Shown: positions 44,853-54,210, numbered from the stretch's first letter. The stretch is 64,000 nt of DNA from Rhizobium sp. 16-488-2b (GCF_017741815.1 NZ_JAGHMF010000007.1:1-64000); one strand, 5' to 3'. Notes: a model not told the origin generated them from the letters alone. Program-made: numbers and translations.

Positions 44853-45785
44853 ATGCGGCCGGTATTCGAAAATCCGATGCGAGGTATTGCGTGCAAGCTC
44901 GCCTCCGTCGTCTTCTTCCTGGCGATGCAGACCTTCATCAAGCTTGCGGGCACCGGCATCCAGCCTGGCCAGGTCACCTTCTACAGATCGTTCTTCGCCC
45001 TGTTCCCGATCATGGCGTTCCTTGCCTATCGCGGACAGTTGAAGGCGTCGTTCTATACGGCCAATCCTGTCGGCCATCTCAAGCGCGGTACGCTCGGCAT
45101 CATCTCGATGGGCCTGGGTTTTTATGGGCTGCTGCACCTGCCGTTGCCCGAGGCGATCGCGCTTGGTTATGCCATGCCGCTGATCGCGGTTGTCTTCGCC
45201 GCTCTGCTTCTGGGCGAGACGGTGCGCATCTATCGCTGGAGCGCGGTGTTCGTCGGCCTGATCGGCGTGGCGATCGTGTCCTGGCCGAAGCTCACGCTGT
45301 TTAGTGATGGTGGTGTCGAGACCGAACAAGCGATCGGCGCGGTTACGGTGTTGCTGGCGTCCGTTCTTGGTGGTCTGGCGATGATCCAGGTGCGGAAGCT
45401 GGTCGAGGAAGAAAAGACCTCGACGATCGTGCTCTATTTCTCGATCACGGCCTCGGTCTTTTCGTTGTTCACCGTGCCCTTCGGCTGGGATCTGCTCGAT
45501 CTTGCGCCGCAACTCTACCTGATCGCTGCCGGCTTCTGCGGCGGCGTCGCACAGATTTTCCTGACGGAAAGCTACCGTCACGCGGATGTCTCGACGATCG
45601 CGCCGTTCGAATACACGTCCATCGTGCTGGGCAGCGTGCTCGCCTACTTCGTGTTCGATGATATCCCGACCACAAGCATGCTGATCGGAACCGCTGTCAT
45701 TGTTGCCGCGGGCATTTTCATCATCTACCGCGAGCACCAGCTGGAACTCGAGCGGGCGGCTGCACGAAAAGCCAGCTCTCCGTAG
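44853..45785 (+). CDS. EamA/DMT-family transporter
   Basis: A 310-residue inner-membrane protein with about ten hydrophobic helices forming two EamA repeats: the first around SVVFFLAMQTFIKLAGTGI and GLLHLPLPEAIALGYAMPLIAVVFAALLLGE, the second around IGAVTVLLASVLGGLAMIQVRKLV and TESYRHADVSTIAPFEYTSIVLGSVLAYFVFDDIP. Family members export amino acids, purines or other small metabolites; substrate unknown. The frame opens at GTG 44808, but ATG 44853 (MRPVFENPMRGIACKLAS) is a better start. Confidence 0.88.
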   Translation: MRPVFENPMRGIACKLASVVFFLAMQTFIKLAGTGIQPGQVTFYRSFFALFPIMAFLAYRGQLKASFYTANPVGHLKRGTLGIISMGLGFYGLLHLPLPEAIALGYAMPLIAVVFAALLLGETVRIYRWSAVFVGLIGVAIVSWPKLTLFSDGGVETEQAIGAVTVLLASVLGGLAMIQVRKLVEEEKTSTIVLYFSITASVFSLFTVPFGWDLLDLAPQLYLIAAGFCGGVAQIFLTESYRHADVSTIAPFEYTSIVLGSVLAYFVFDDIPTTSMLIGTAVIVAAGIFIIYREHQLELERAAARKASSP

Positions 45786-45900
45786 TTCCCGCTCACGAAA
45801 TCGTGCGGCTAAGTGTCGCAAAATTCATGCATTTTTGCTGTTCCGCAACCCATCCTACAAAATTTGAGGGTGGCGTGCGACGGTGGCCTATGATTTGTAA

Positions 45901-45919
45901 AAATGAACAACTTTCATTT
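45901..45919. promoter_or_regulatory. AT-rich inverted repeat upstream of the unknown two-winged-helix gene
   Basis: AAATGA (45901-45906), ACAACTT, TCATTT (45914-45919), within an AT-rich stretch ending TTTATTTATACATC, about 90 bases before the 46008 start. It may be a promoter with operator for that gene; only symmetry and base composition support this. Confidence 0.3.
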
Positions 45920-46007
45920 ATTTATACATCCTGATGTTGAAAATAAGTGGCGGCTTTAGTTTGCTTGACTTGCGGTTACACGAGGTCGAGTGCCGTCCGG
46001 GAGACCA

Positions 46008-46874
46008 ATGCCGTTTCGTGCCACAGATTTGATAGCCGACCCCAAGTTCATCTTGGGTATTCGATTTCACGCAAGCCGCATGCGCAACATGTTCGATGCC
46101 GGCCCAAGGCTTGCGCGCTTGCTCGCATCGCACCAGCGGTGGCTGCTCACGCAGGTCGCCTATGCGCTCAGCATGGAGCGCCGCGATGGCGACCCAACGT
46201 CGGGGCTGACGGCGACGGCACTGACGACGGAGATCACGGCTTTCGAGGCTGCGAGCCGCAACACCATCCGCAGCTTTATCGATGAACTCGCGACCTACAG
46301 GTTCATCACCTGTGTCCCAGGCGAGGAGCGCAAGCGTCCGCGTCGTTACGAGGTGGCTGACATCGCGCAGCAAGCGATGTTCAGTTGGGTCTGGTCCAAT
46401 CTGCTGGCGCTCGACGTCCTCGATGACGGCGACAGGGCGGAGCGGTTTCAGGCAAATCCCGAATGGATCGGGGTGATGCAGCCGCGCATCGCGCGCGACT
46501 GCCTGCGTGACGCGGCCTGGCGCGAGCCCCCGCCGCGGGTTGGCCTGTTCATGTGGAACGATGCCGGTGGGTTGATCGTCGATTATCTGATGTCGAGGAT
46601 CGATCCGGAAGAAGAGCACCCCGATCGCTTCTTCGTCGGGCCGATCGACAGCAGGGCGCTGGCCGCCGACTTCATGATATCGCGCACACACATGCAGCGC
46701 CTCTTCGCCAAGGCGGCGCAGGATGGCTGCCTGGGGTGGGACGTCGATATGAAGAAGCCGTCGCTATGGATATCGCGCGCCTTCGTCGAGGAATATTGCC
46801 AGTGGCAGGCGATCAAGTTCGCCTATGTCGATCAGGCGTTTCACGCGGCAAGCGAGATGTCGGGAGAGAGGTAG
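46008..46874 (+). CDS. Unknown protein with two winged-helix-like segments
   Basis: A 288-residue cytoplasmic protein with no signal peptide. Two segments read like winged-helix DNA-binding units: residues about 40-110 (LTTEITAFEAASRNTIRSFIDELATYRFITCV then KRPRRYEVAD), and about 205-260 (SRALAADFMISRTHMQRLFAKAAQDGCLGWDVDMKKPSLWIS). In each, a helix-turn-helix with SRNTIR/SRTHMQR is followed by a basic hairpin. I do not recognise a named family. ATG 46008 follows GGGAGACC, a good ribosome site. It could be a transcription regulator of neighbouring genes; the target is unknown. Confidence 0.7.
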   Translation: MPFRATDLIADPKFILGIRFHASRMRNMFDAGPRLARLLASHQRWLLTQVAYALSMERRDGDPTSGLTATALTTEITAFEAASRNTIRSFIDELATYRFITCVPGEERKRPRRYEVADIAQQAMFSWVWSNLLALDVLDDGDRAERFQANPEWIGVMQPRIARDCLRDAAWREPPPRVGLFMWNDAGGLIVDYLMSRIDPEEEHPDRFFVGPIDSRALAADFMISRTHMQRLFAKAAQDGCLGWDVDMKKPSLWISRAFVEEYCQWQAIKFAYVDQAFHAASEMSGER

Positions 46875-46913
46875 GTCGCCGCGGCGGCGCTGACGTTCGC
46901 CGATGGCGACGCG

Positions 46914-47012
46914 TCAGGATTCGCGATCGTAGGCTTCCGCCGCGCATACGGCCGCGCGGATGTGCTCGATGGCGTCGATCTTGCAAAGAAGTGAGATGAG
47001 ACGGGTCGTCAT
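46914..47012 (-). CDS. Possible 32-residue small protein
   Basis: A short reverse-strand frame, MTTRLISLLCKIDAIEHIR... ending AYDRES, with protein-like, amphipathic helical composition. There is no clear ribosome site before ATG 47012, and a longer version from ATG 47129 would give 71 residues. It may be a real small gene or a remnant. Confidence 0.25.
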   Translation of the reverse strand: MTTRLISLLCKIDAIEHIRAAVCAAEAYDRES

Positions 47013-47061
47013 GAGAATAAGCCGATAAGCGGCAGGGACGGCGAATGGCCGTGCCCTGCGA

Positions 47062-47253
47062 TCAATACTGCTGGAAATCCGCGAAGATGGCAGCGGGGCG
47101 CACGATGCGACCGCTCGCGCCAGTGCCACGAGCGATCATCTGCTCGTTTGTGGCGAAGCCGGTGCGGCAGTAGCTCTGCGTGGTGCGACCGTTGCTGTTT
47201 GCGTTTCTCAAGGTTTCAAATCTGCAATGTGTAGGACGACGAGTGTTGCTCAT
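47062..47253 (-). CDS. Possible 63-residue small protein
   Basis: A reverse-strand frame starting MSNTRRPTHCRFETL, with AAGGA placed before the ATG at 47253 on its strand. The product is basic at the start, has two cysteines, and ends FADFQQY. No family recognised. Together with the 46914 frame it is the only content seen in the 517-base stretch between the winged-helix-like gene and the glycosylase gene. Confidence 0.35.
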   Translation of the reverse strand: MSNTRRPTHCRFETLRNANSNGRTTQSYCRTGFATNEQMIARGTGASGRIVRPAAIFADFQQY

Positions 47254-47391
47254 TGCCTTGGTTCCTTATGATTCCTCCCAAGACACAACGCTAATATTGC
47301 AGCGCACAATGGATTTCACAAGGCATAGGAATACGCGGCAGGCATGCGTTTTGCGCATGGGTCTCGTCGCAAATCTGTCAATGTTGGTTAT

Positions 47392-48273
47392 TTAGGAGGC
47401 AGAATTGATTTCTGTCAGTTTTGCCTGAAAAGCCAATAAATCGTTCCAGGCCAAGCGCTTATTGACCGGCGCCGTCAACAGGTCCTGCGGATGCAGTGTG
47501 GCGATGGCCGGGACGACGCGGTCGCCTGCGGCAATTTCACGCCACTGGCCGCGCAAGCCGTGAATCGTGTCGCCTTCGCCAAAAAACACCCGAGCCGCGA
47601 AATTCCCGAGCAGGAGAATCACTTTGGGCTCGGCAAGCGCGATCTGCCGCTCGATGAAGGGACGGCAGATATCCATCTCGGCGGGGGAGGCGACGCGGTT
47701 GCCCGGCGGGCGCCACGGGATGACCTGGGTCAACAGGATACCGGCGCGGTCGAGCCCGATCGCGGCCAGCATCTTGTCCAGCAGCTGGCCGGGGCGTCCG
47801 GCAAACGGCTGCCCCTCACGATCGTCCTCAGCGCCGGGCGCCGAGCCGATCAGCATGATGCCGCTCGCAGCATCTCCGCTGGCGAAGATCGTCGAGCGCG
47901 CGCTGTGCTTGAGATTGCAGCCATTGAAGGCCTCGAGCGCGGTCTTCAGTTCCGCGAGCGACCGCGCGCTCTCGGCGGCAAACCGCGCCTGCTGGATCGC
48001 TTCTCCATCAGGGATCGCCGGCTGCGGCCGCTGCGCCGAGCGCTCAGGCTGAGGCGCAGCGCGCTGTGCGGAAGTCGCTGGTGCGCGGGAAGCCGTCTCG
48101 CGCGCTTCCGCTTGCGGGGCAGGGGCGGCGCTGCGGCGCGCCGCCTTCATCGCCTCGAATTCGGCGAAGCGATCGACGGCCTCGTCCTCCAGCAGCCACT
48201 CGACGCCGGCATCCGCATGGAAATGCAGAAGGGCTGCGAGTTCGCCTGGAGAGAGGTCGTTGACGGAGATCAT
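47392..48273 (-). CDS. Family 4-like uracil-DNA glycosylase lacking two Fe-S cysteines
   Basis: A 293-residue repair enzyme removing uracil from DNA. A Pro/Ala-rich linker (about residues 45-90) joins a short N-terminal domain to the catalytic domain. Motif A is GSAPGAEDDREGQPFAGRPGQLLD (Ser replaces the usual Glu of GEAPG) and motif B is ATLHPQDLL near the end. Of the four cluster cysteines in Thermus UDGa, only those in GCNLKHSA and DICRPF remain; the first is absent and the third (KCRPP) reads PWRPP. The Fe-S cluster is therefore probably lost. Upstream on the same strand is the Hsp70-family gene. Confidence 0.85.
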   Translation of the reverse strand: MISVNDLSPGELAALLHFHADAGVEWLLEDEAVDRFAEFEAMKAARRSAAPAPQAEARETASRAPATSAQRAAPQPERSAQRPQPAIPDGEAIQQARFAAESARSLAELKTALEAFNGCNLKHSARSTIFASGDAASGIMLIGSAPGAEDDREGQPFAGRPGQLLDKMLAAIGLDRAGILLTQVIPWRPPGNRVASPAEMDICRPFIERQIALAEPKVILLLGNFAARVFFGEGDTIHGLRGQWREIAAGDRVVPAIATLHPQDLLTAPVNKRLAWNDLLAFQAKLTEINSAS

Positions 48274-48332
48274 GGCCGCGACATTACCGAAGCTGAGGCC
48301 TCAATGAAAGTGCGCAGCCGACACATCCCGGC

Positions 48333-49625
48333 CTATTGCACCGTCCATTGCGCGATATCGTCGCGTTCGCCGATCAGCGCCAGACCGTGCGCGATCGAAA
48401 GCATCTCGCCGCCGGTCTCGATGCGGTCAGCGTCGAAGCGCTCGGTGAAGATGCGGCGAACGGCCGGGACGAAGGAGGTGCCGCCGGTGAGGAACACCTT
48501 GTCGATCGCGCCCGCTTCGGTGTTGGTTTTTTCGAGCACATCGTCAAGCGCGCCTTCGATGCGGGCGAGATCGTCCGAAATCCAGCTCTCGAAGTCCGCA
48601 CGGGCCACCATGCGCTTTCCGGCGCGGCCGAGCGGCGAGAAGTTGAACTCGGCTTCCTCAGAGGCCGACAGCGCCATCTTCGTGGCCGAGACCGCCTGGT
48701 AGAGCGGATAGCCTTCGTCGTGATCGACGAGATCGATGAAGAGCTCCAGCTTTTCCGGCTCAAGCGCCGTGCGCACCAGCTTCTTCAGATCCTCGTATTC
48801 GCGCGAGGTCTTGAAGATCGACAGCTGGTTCCAGCGGCTGAAGCTGGAATAGTAATTGGTCGGCACTTCAAGGATCTTGTCGAAGCTCTTGAAATGACTC
48901 CCCTTGCCGATCTCAGGCGCCACGACGTTTTCGATGATGCGCGCGTCGAAGTGGTCACCGGCGATGCCGACACCGGAATGGCCGATCGGCGTGGCCTTCA
49001 GCTGGCCGGCGACGGTCTCGAAGCGTATCAGCGAATAGTCGGTCGTGCCGCCGCCGAAGTCGGCGACCAGCACCGTCGCGTCGGACTTCAGGTTCTGCGC
49101 GAAGTAGAAGGCGGCCGCCACCGGCTCATAGACATAGTGCACTTCGGGGAAGCCGAAGCGCGACAGCGCCTCGTTGTAGCGCTGCGTCGCCAGCACCGGA
49201 TCGGGGCTCGCGCCGGCGAAATGCACCGGCCGCCCGGTGACGATGCGCGCGACGTCCGACGGCCAGTTGCTGCCCGCATAATTGCTGAGGCGGCGGATGA
49301 ACACCTCCATCAGATCCTCGAAGCTGTGGCGCTTGGCGTAGATCAGCGTTCCCTGGAAGAGGGCGCTGGCGGCGAATGTCTTGATCGACTGCAGGAAGCG
49401 ACAATCACCGGGATTGTCGATGAACTGGCGGATCGCCGCATGGCCTGCCTCGACTTTAAGCGCCGATGCGCCGAGCTTGCCATCCTTCATGAAGGACAGC
49501 GCGGTGCGCATGCTGTCGCTTTCGCCCGCCGAGCTGGTGAAGCCCATGGAATGCGTCGTTTTGCCGTCCGCGGTGGCCATTACGGTGTTGGTCGTGCCAA
49601 AGTCCAAACCTAGCGCTTGAGCCAT
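48333..49625 (-). CDS. Hsp70-family protein (YegD-like)
   Basis: A 430-residue protein with the actin/Hsp70 ATPase fold: phosphate-1 loop LGLDFGTTNTVMA at residues 5-17, phosphate-2 VLVADFGGGTTDYSLIRF near 195, and adenosine motif FLTGGTSFVPAVRRIF near 385. The substrate-binding half of true DnaK is absent, as in E. coli YegD. A chaperone role is inferred only. ATG 49625 is the first in a protein-like context; the frame opens upstream to 49757. It is preceded by the terminator of the RND operon, so it has its own promoter. Confidence 0.88.
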   Translation of the reverse strand: MAQALGLDFGTTNTVMATADGKTTHSMGFTSSAGESDSMRTALSFMKDGKLGASALKVEAGHAAIRQFIDNPGDCRFLQSIKTFAASALFQGTLIYAKRHSFEDLMEVFIRRLSNYAGSNWPSDVARIVTGRPVHFAGASPDPVLATQRYNEALSRFGFPEVHYVYEPVAAAFYFAQNLKSDATVLVADFGGGTTDYSLIRFETVAGQLKATPIGHSGVGIAGDHFDARIIENVVAPEIGKGSHFKSFDKILEVPTNYYSSFSRWNQLSIFKTSREYEDLKKLVRTALEPEKLELFIDLVDHDEGYPLYQAVSATKMALSASEEAEFNFSPLGRAGKRMVARADFESWISDDLARIEGALDDVLEKTNTEAGAIDKVFLTGGTSFVPAVRRIFTERFDADRIETGGEMLSIAHGLALIGERDDIAQWTVQ

Positions 49626-49763
49626 GCTCGCACCTCTCAATGTCGATCGTTGCTGGAGACTGGAGCAATTGCTCCGCCGGGGCGCCAAGGGACGCCCGAA
49701 TTCAAGAGGGCGCGTGATGCCACAGCGGTTCGTCTTATTCAAGACGCGGAAGCGCAAAATGAA

Positions 49764-49785
49764 ACGGGCGCCGATGGGCGCCCGT
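49764..49785 (-). terminator. Rho-independent terminator of the RND efflux operon
   Basis: ACGGGCGCC (49764-49772), GATG, GGCGCCCGT (49777-49785): perfect 9-bp stem. Read on the minus strand it lies six bases after the stop of the pump gene and is followed by TTTCATTTT. Confidence 0.75.
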
Positions 49786-49790
49786 CTCGG

Positions 49791-52700
49791 TCATTCCGCC
49801 GCGATGGCCCGGGCGGGCTCCTCGTGTTGCTCTTCTGTCTTCTTCCGCCCAAGGCTGAGCAGCCAGTCGCTGAGCCGTCCCATCTCGACGAAGATGACGG
49901 GGGTGATGAACAGCGTCAGCGCCTGGCTGACGATGAGACCGCCGACCACGGCGATGCCGAGCGGCTGGCGAAGCTCCGAGCTCGCGCCCGAGCCGAGTGC
50001 GATCGGGAGCGCGCCGAGCAGCGCGCAGAAGGTCGTCATCATGATCGGGCGGAAACGTCGCACGCAGGCTTCGTGAATGGCCTCGGACGAGGTCATGCCA
50101 GTGCCGGAGCGCAGGTTCTCCAGCGCCACGTCGATCATCATGATCGCGTTCTTCTTGACGATACCGATCAGCATCAGGAGGCCGATCAGCGCGATGATCG
50201 ACAGATCGAAGTTCATCACTCTCAACGCCAGAAGCGCGCCGAGGGCTGCCGCCGGCAGGCCGGAGAGGATCGTCAGCGGGTGGATGAAGCTCTCGTAGAG
50301 GACGCCGAGAACGACATAGATCGTCAGCACCGCCGCCAGGATCAGGAGAGGCGTGTTCCCCTGCGATTGCTCGAAGATCTGCGCCGTGCCGCCATAGGAC
50401 GTGAAGACGTCCGAGGGCATGTCGATGTCCTTCTTGATCTGGTCGATCGCAGCCGTCGCATCGCCGAGCGCTTCGCCGGCAGGGAGGTTGAACGACACCG
50501 TGGTCGAGACCAGCTGGCCCGTCTGGTTGATCGTCACCGGACCGGTGGTGCGCTCCACCGTCGCGAAGTTCGACAGCGGAACGAGCGCGCCGCTCGACGA
50601 CGCCACGCGGATGTCCTGCAGCTTCTGGTCATCCCAGGGCGCATTGGTGTCGTACTCGACGAGCACGTCGTAGCTGTCGCCGGTCGACTGGATCTGGGCG
50701 GCCGCGTAACCGCCAAAGGATTCCTGCAGCGTCGTGCGCAGCTGGTCGTCGGTGATGCCGAAGGCGGCGGCCTTTTCCGTATCGACCTTGATCTCGGCCT
50801 GCAGCGCGTTGTTCTGCGCGTCCGATGTCACGTCGGTAAAGCGCGAATCACCGTGCATGGCCTGCTGGATCTTGTTGGCCCAGAGGTTTGTCTGGTCGGC
50901 GCTCAGCGCCTGGATGACCAGCTGATACTGGCTGGCCGTCTGCCGCCCGCCGAAGCGCAGGCTCTGCTGCGGCGTGATGAAGGCCTGCAGGCCGGGGATC
51001 TTGCTGATGCTGGCGCGCAGTTCGCGCAGCGTCTGGTCGAGCGGCGGCCTGTCCTTCTTGTCCTTCAGTTCGACGAACATCGTGCCGTTGTTGAGCGGGC
51101 TGCGGGCATTGCCGCCGACGATCGACATGACGTGGTTGACCGCCGGGTTCTGCTTCACGAGCGCCGCCGCCTGGTTCTGCAGGTCCTTCATCGCCGGGTA
51201 GGAGATATCCTGGCGGGCGCGGGTCGAGATGTTGAGGCGGCCAATATCTTCCGTCGGGAAGAAGCTCGTCGGCAGCGTCATGAACAGGTAGATGGTCAGT
51301 GCGACCGAGGCGAGAAACAGACCGAGAATGGCCGGGCGGTGCGCCAGGCACCAGGCGACGGAACGATCGTAGCCGCGCAGCGTCCGCTCGAAGCCGGCAT
51401 CGAACCAGCGAATGAAGAAGGGCGGCTGGCTGTGGCCGCTGCCGAGCCGCGAGGCGAGCATTGGCGTGACCGTCAGCGACACGATGGCGGATGCCACGAT
51501 GGCGATCGCCACCACCATGCCGAACTCGTTGAAGATGCGCCCGACGACACCGCCCATCAGAAGGATCGGAATGAAGACCGCGATCAGCGAGACGGACATG
51601 GAGATGATCGTATAGCTGACTTCGCCCGATCCCTTGATGGCGGCCTCAAGCACCGGCATGCCATCCTCGACATGCCTCAGGATGTTTTCGAGCATGACGA
51701 TGGCGTCGTCGACCACGAGGCCGACGGCGAGCGTCAGCCCGAGCAGCGAGATGTTGTCGACGCTGTAGCCCAGCACATACATCATGCCGAAGGTGGTGAT
51801 CAGCGACAGCGGCACGGCAAGGCCCGGTATGATCGTCGCCGTCAGGTGGCCGGTGAAGAGATAGATGACGAGAACGACGAGGCCGATCGTCAGGAACAGC
51901 GTGAACTTCACGTCCGAGATCGCGTCGCGGATCGGCTTGGCCGAATCGTTCATCACCTGCGTCGTCACCGATCCCGGTATCTCGGCATGCAGCGCCGGCA
52001 GCTTGGCATTGATCGCATCGACCACGGCGACCGTATTCGCATCCGGCTGGCGCTGGATCGCCAGGATGATGCTCTGTTTGCCGTCGTACCAGCTGCCGGT
52101 GTTCTGGTTCTCGACGCTATCCTCAACGTCGGCGACATCGCCAAGATGGATCGGCGCGCCACCAGGATTGGCAATCACGAGGGTGCGAAACTGCTCGGCA
52201 TTGGTGCGCTGCGTGTCCGCGGTGATCGTCATGCTCTGGCTGTCGTTCTGCAGCGTGCCGACGGGCACCTGGCTATTGGCAGCCTGGATCGCCTTGTTGA
52301 CCGTATCGATCCCCAGGCCACGGTTGAGCAGCTTGTTCGGATCGACCTCGACGCGCACGGCATAGGTCTGCGCGCCGAAGACCGAGACCTCGGCCACGCC
52401 GGGCAGGGTGGAGAGCGAGGGAGAGATGATGTTTTCCGCGACATCGTCGAGCTTGCTGCGCGGCATCGTATCGCTCTGCACCGCGAGCAGCATGACGGGC
52501 GCGTCTGCCGGGTTGGTCTTGCGGTAGCTCGGCGGTGTCGTCATGTTGTCGGGCAGCTGCCGCGTCGCATGCGAGATCGCTGCCTGAACGTCGGCGGCGG
52601 CCGCATCGATGCTGCGGTTGAGATCGAACTGCAGCACGATGCTGGTATTGCCGAGCGAGTTGGTGGCGCTGATTTCGCTGATCCCGGGGATCGTCTCGAA

Positions 52701-52907
52701 CTGCTTGATCAGCGGTGTCGCAACCGACGTCGCCATGGTCTTCGGCGAGGCGCCGGTCAGCGACGCCGAGACGTTGATCGTCGGGAAATCGACCTGCGGC
52801 AGGGCTGCCACCGGCACGAGCTGGTAGCCGGCGATGCCGGCAAGCACGGCGCCGATGGCGAGAAGCGTGGTGGCGACGGGGCGCCGGATACAGAAATTTG
52901 GTATCAT
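49791..52907 (-). CDS. RND-family multidrug efflux permease (AcrB/MdtB-MdtC-like)
   Basis: A 1038-residue inner-membrane pump. It begins MIPNFCIRRPVATTLLAIG, the usual MdtB/C-type start, with the porter-domain signatures LPQVDFPTINVSASLTGASP and ISEISATNSLGNTSIVLQFD. The membrane proton-relay residues are in GLVVDDAIVMLENILRHVE (DD in TM4), and a Lys-containing motif (GIVKKNAIMMIDVAL) is in the second half. Twelve hydrophobic segments occur in two halves. It overlaps the upstream periplasmic adaptor gene by four bases; no outer-membrane factor gene is nearby. Confidence 0.94.
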   Translation of the reverse strand: MIPNFCIRRPVATTLLAIGAVLAGIAGYQLVPVAALPQVDFPTINVSASLTGASPKTMATSVATPLIKQFETIPGISEISATNSLGNTSIVLQFDLNRSIDAAAADVQAAISHATRQLPDNMTTPPSYRKTNPADAPVMLLAVQSDTMPRSKLDDVAENIISPSLSTLPGVAEVSVFGAQTYAVRVEVDPNKLLNRGLGIDTVNKAIQAANSQVPVGTLQNDSQSMTITADTQRTNAEQFRTLVIANPGGAPIHLGDVADVEDSVENQNTGSWYDGKQSIILAIQRQPDANTVAVVDAINAKLPALHAEIPGSVTTQVMNDSAKPIRDAISDVKFTLFLTIGLVVLVIYLFTGHLTATIIPGLAVPLSLITTFGMMYVLGYSVDNISLLGLTLAVGLVVDDAIVMLENILRHVEDGMPVLEAAIKGSGEVSYTIISMSVSLIAVFIPILLMGGVVGRIFNEFGMVVAIAIVASAIVSLTVTPMLASRLGSGHSQPPFFIRWFDAGFERTLRGYDRSVAWCLAHRPAILGLFLASVALTIYLFMTLPTSFFPTEDIGRLNISTRARQDISYPAMKDLQNQAAALVKQNPAVNHVMSIVGGNARSPLNNGTMFVELKDKKDRPPLDQTLRELRASISKIPGLQAFITPQQSLRFGGRQTASQYQLVIQALSADQTNLWANKIQQAMHGDSRFTDVTSDAQNNALQAEIKVDTEKAAAFGITDDQLRTTLQESFGGYAAAQIQSTGDSYDVLVEYDTNAPWDDQKLQDIRVASSSGALVPLSNFATVERTTGPVTINQTGQLVSTTVSFNLPAGEALGDATAAIDQIKKDIDMPSDVFTSYGGTAQIFEQSQGNTPLLILAAVLTIYVVLGVLYESFIHPLTILSGLPAAALGALLALRVMNFDLSIIALIGLLMLIGIVKKNAIMMIDVALENLRSGTGMTSSEAIHEACVRRFRPIMMTTFCALLGALPIALGSGASSELRQPLGIAVVGGLIVSQALTLFITPVIFVEMGRLSDWLLSLGRKKTEEQHEEPARAIAAE

Positions 52908-54172
52908 TCTTCCGTGCCCGCCACGATGGTTTCCGTTGACTTCGGCTGATCCGCCGAGGCGACGTTGATCGCCTTGCTATCGAATTCTTCCTTCACGGCC
53001 TGCTTGTCGACGAGCTGCGCCTGTCCCTCGATGACCACATGGTCGCCTTCCGAAAGACCGGCCGAGATCGCGGTGTAGCCGCCATTCGCGCGGGCGACGG
53101 TGACGGGCGCCAGCCGCACCTTTCCGTCGTTGACGACGAACGAGTAGAAGCCATCGGCACCGGGGCTCACTGCCACCGTCGGCACGACGACCTGCTGTTC
53201 GTTGTTGTTGAAATGCACGACGATGTTGACCGACTGGCCGGGCCAGAGCGCGCCCGATGCATTCTCGAATTTCGCCTTGGCGAGGATGGTGCCGGATGCG
53301 GTATCGACGGTGTTGTCGTAGAAGCTGATGTGTCCGGTGCGCGGCTTGCCCTTGCCCGATGGCGGCACGGTGGTCACGTCGACGGGGCCGGCGGCGAGCG
53401 CCAGCTTCAGCTGCCGGAGATCACGCTCCTGCAGGTGGAATTTCACATAGATCGGGTCGTATTTCGCGATCGTCACGATCGTCGCACCCGCCGTCACGAA
53501 GGCGCCGGGGCTGACGGCGATGTCGCCAAGGCGGCCGTCGAAGGGCGCCCGGATGTCGGTATGCTCAAGCAGTACCTGATCGGAAGCGAGCGTCGCCTTG
53601 TCCGCCTGCACGGTGGCGACGGCGGTGTCGCGCGCGGCCTTGGCCTGGTCGTAGGTCTGCTGCGTGCCAGCTTTCGACGTGAGAAGGTCGGAGGCGCGCG
53701 TGAGAGCGGTTTCGGCCTCGGCGACGGTCGCGGTATCGCGCACGATCATCGCATTGTCCTTGTCGACTGCGGCTTGCGCCGTGCGGTTGTCGAGCTTGGC
53801 GATGAGGTCGCCTTGCTTGACGGAGGAGCCATCGCTGGCGATGATCTCGGTGACCAGCCCCTGTTCCTGCGCAGCGATCGTCGTGTTGTCGTCGGCGTCG
53901 GCCCAACCGGATGCGGTGACATCGCGCGGCAGCACGGTCTTCACGGCGGCCACGGTCTTCACCAGCGTGGGCCCGCCACCTTTGCGCCCCTTGCCCTTCT
54001 GGTCGCCGCCCTGCTGCACTCCATCGCCCGCGGCTTGCTTGCCGCCGGAGGCGTCGGCCTGCGCGGTCGGTTTCGGTCCGAATTGCGAGAGATAGGGAAT
54101 GCGGTCCTTATAGTGCCACGCGCCGAAGCCGGCTGCGACAACAAGGCAGGTGGTGATCCAGAGTTTCTTCAT
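52904..54172 (-). CDS. RND efflux periplasmic adaptor (membrane fusion protein)
   Basis: A 422-residue adaptor with an N-terminal anchor (LWITTCLVVAAGFGAWHY), a linker rich in Gly/Lys, and the HlyD/AcrA layout: barrel-sandwich half EQGLVTEIIASDGSSVKQGDLIAKLD (lipoyl-like), a coiled-coil hairpin (AEAETALTRASDLLTSKAGTQQTYDQAKAARDTAVAT), the second half LLEHTDIRAPFDGRLGDIAVSPGAFV, and beta-barrel and membrane-proximal domains. It connects the pump to an unlinked outer-membrane channel. The gene starts the operon and overlaps the pump gene. Confidence 0.93.
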   Translation of the reverse strand: MKKLWITTCLVVAAGFGAWHYKDRIPYLSQFGPKPTAQADASGGKQAAGDGVQQGGDQKGKGRKGGGPTLVKTVAAVKTVLPRDVTASGWADADDNTTIAAQEQGLVTEIIASDGSSVKQGDLIAKLDNRTAQAAVDKDNAMIVRDTATVAEAETALTRASDLLTSKAGTQQTYDQAKAARDTAVATVQADKATLASDQVLLEHTDIRAPFDGRLGDIAVSPGAFVTAGATIVTIAKYDPIYVKFHLQERDLRQLKLALAAGPVDVTTVPPSGKGKPRTGHISFYDNTVDTASGTILAKAKFENASGALWPGQSVNIVVHFNNNEQQVVVPTVAVSPGADGFYSFVVNDGKVRLAPVTVARANGGYTAISAGLSEGDHVVIEGQAQLVDKQAVKEEFDSKAINVASADQPKSTETIVAGTEE

Positions 54173-54210
54173 GTTGATACCGGTCGGGGGCTATTGAGTA
54201 TGACTTATTC

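Noticed and set aside
49617-52949. 1110-codon + strand frame over the RND pump gene
   Set aside because: Asp/Arg/His-rich low-complexity product is the usual shadow of a GC-rich membrane-protein gene on the other strand.
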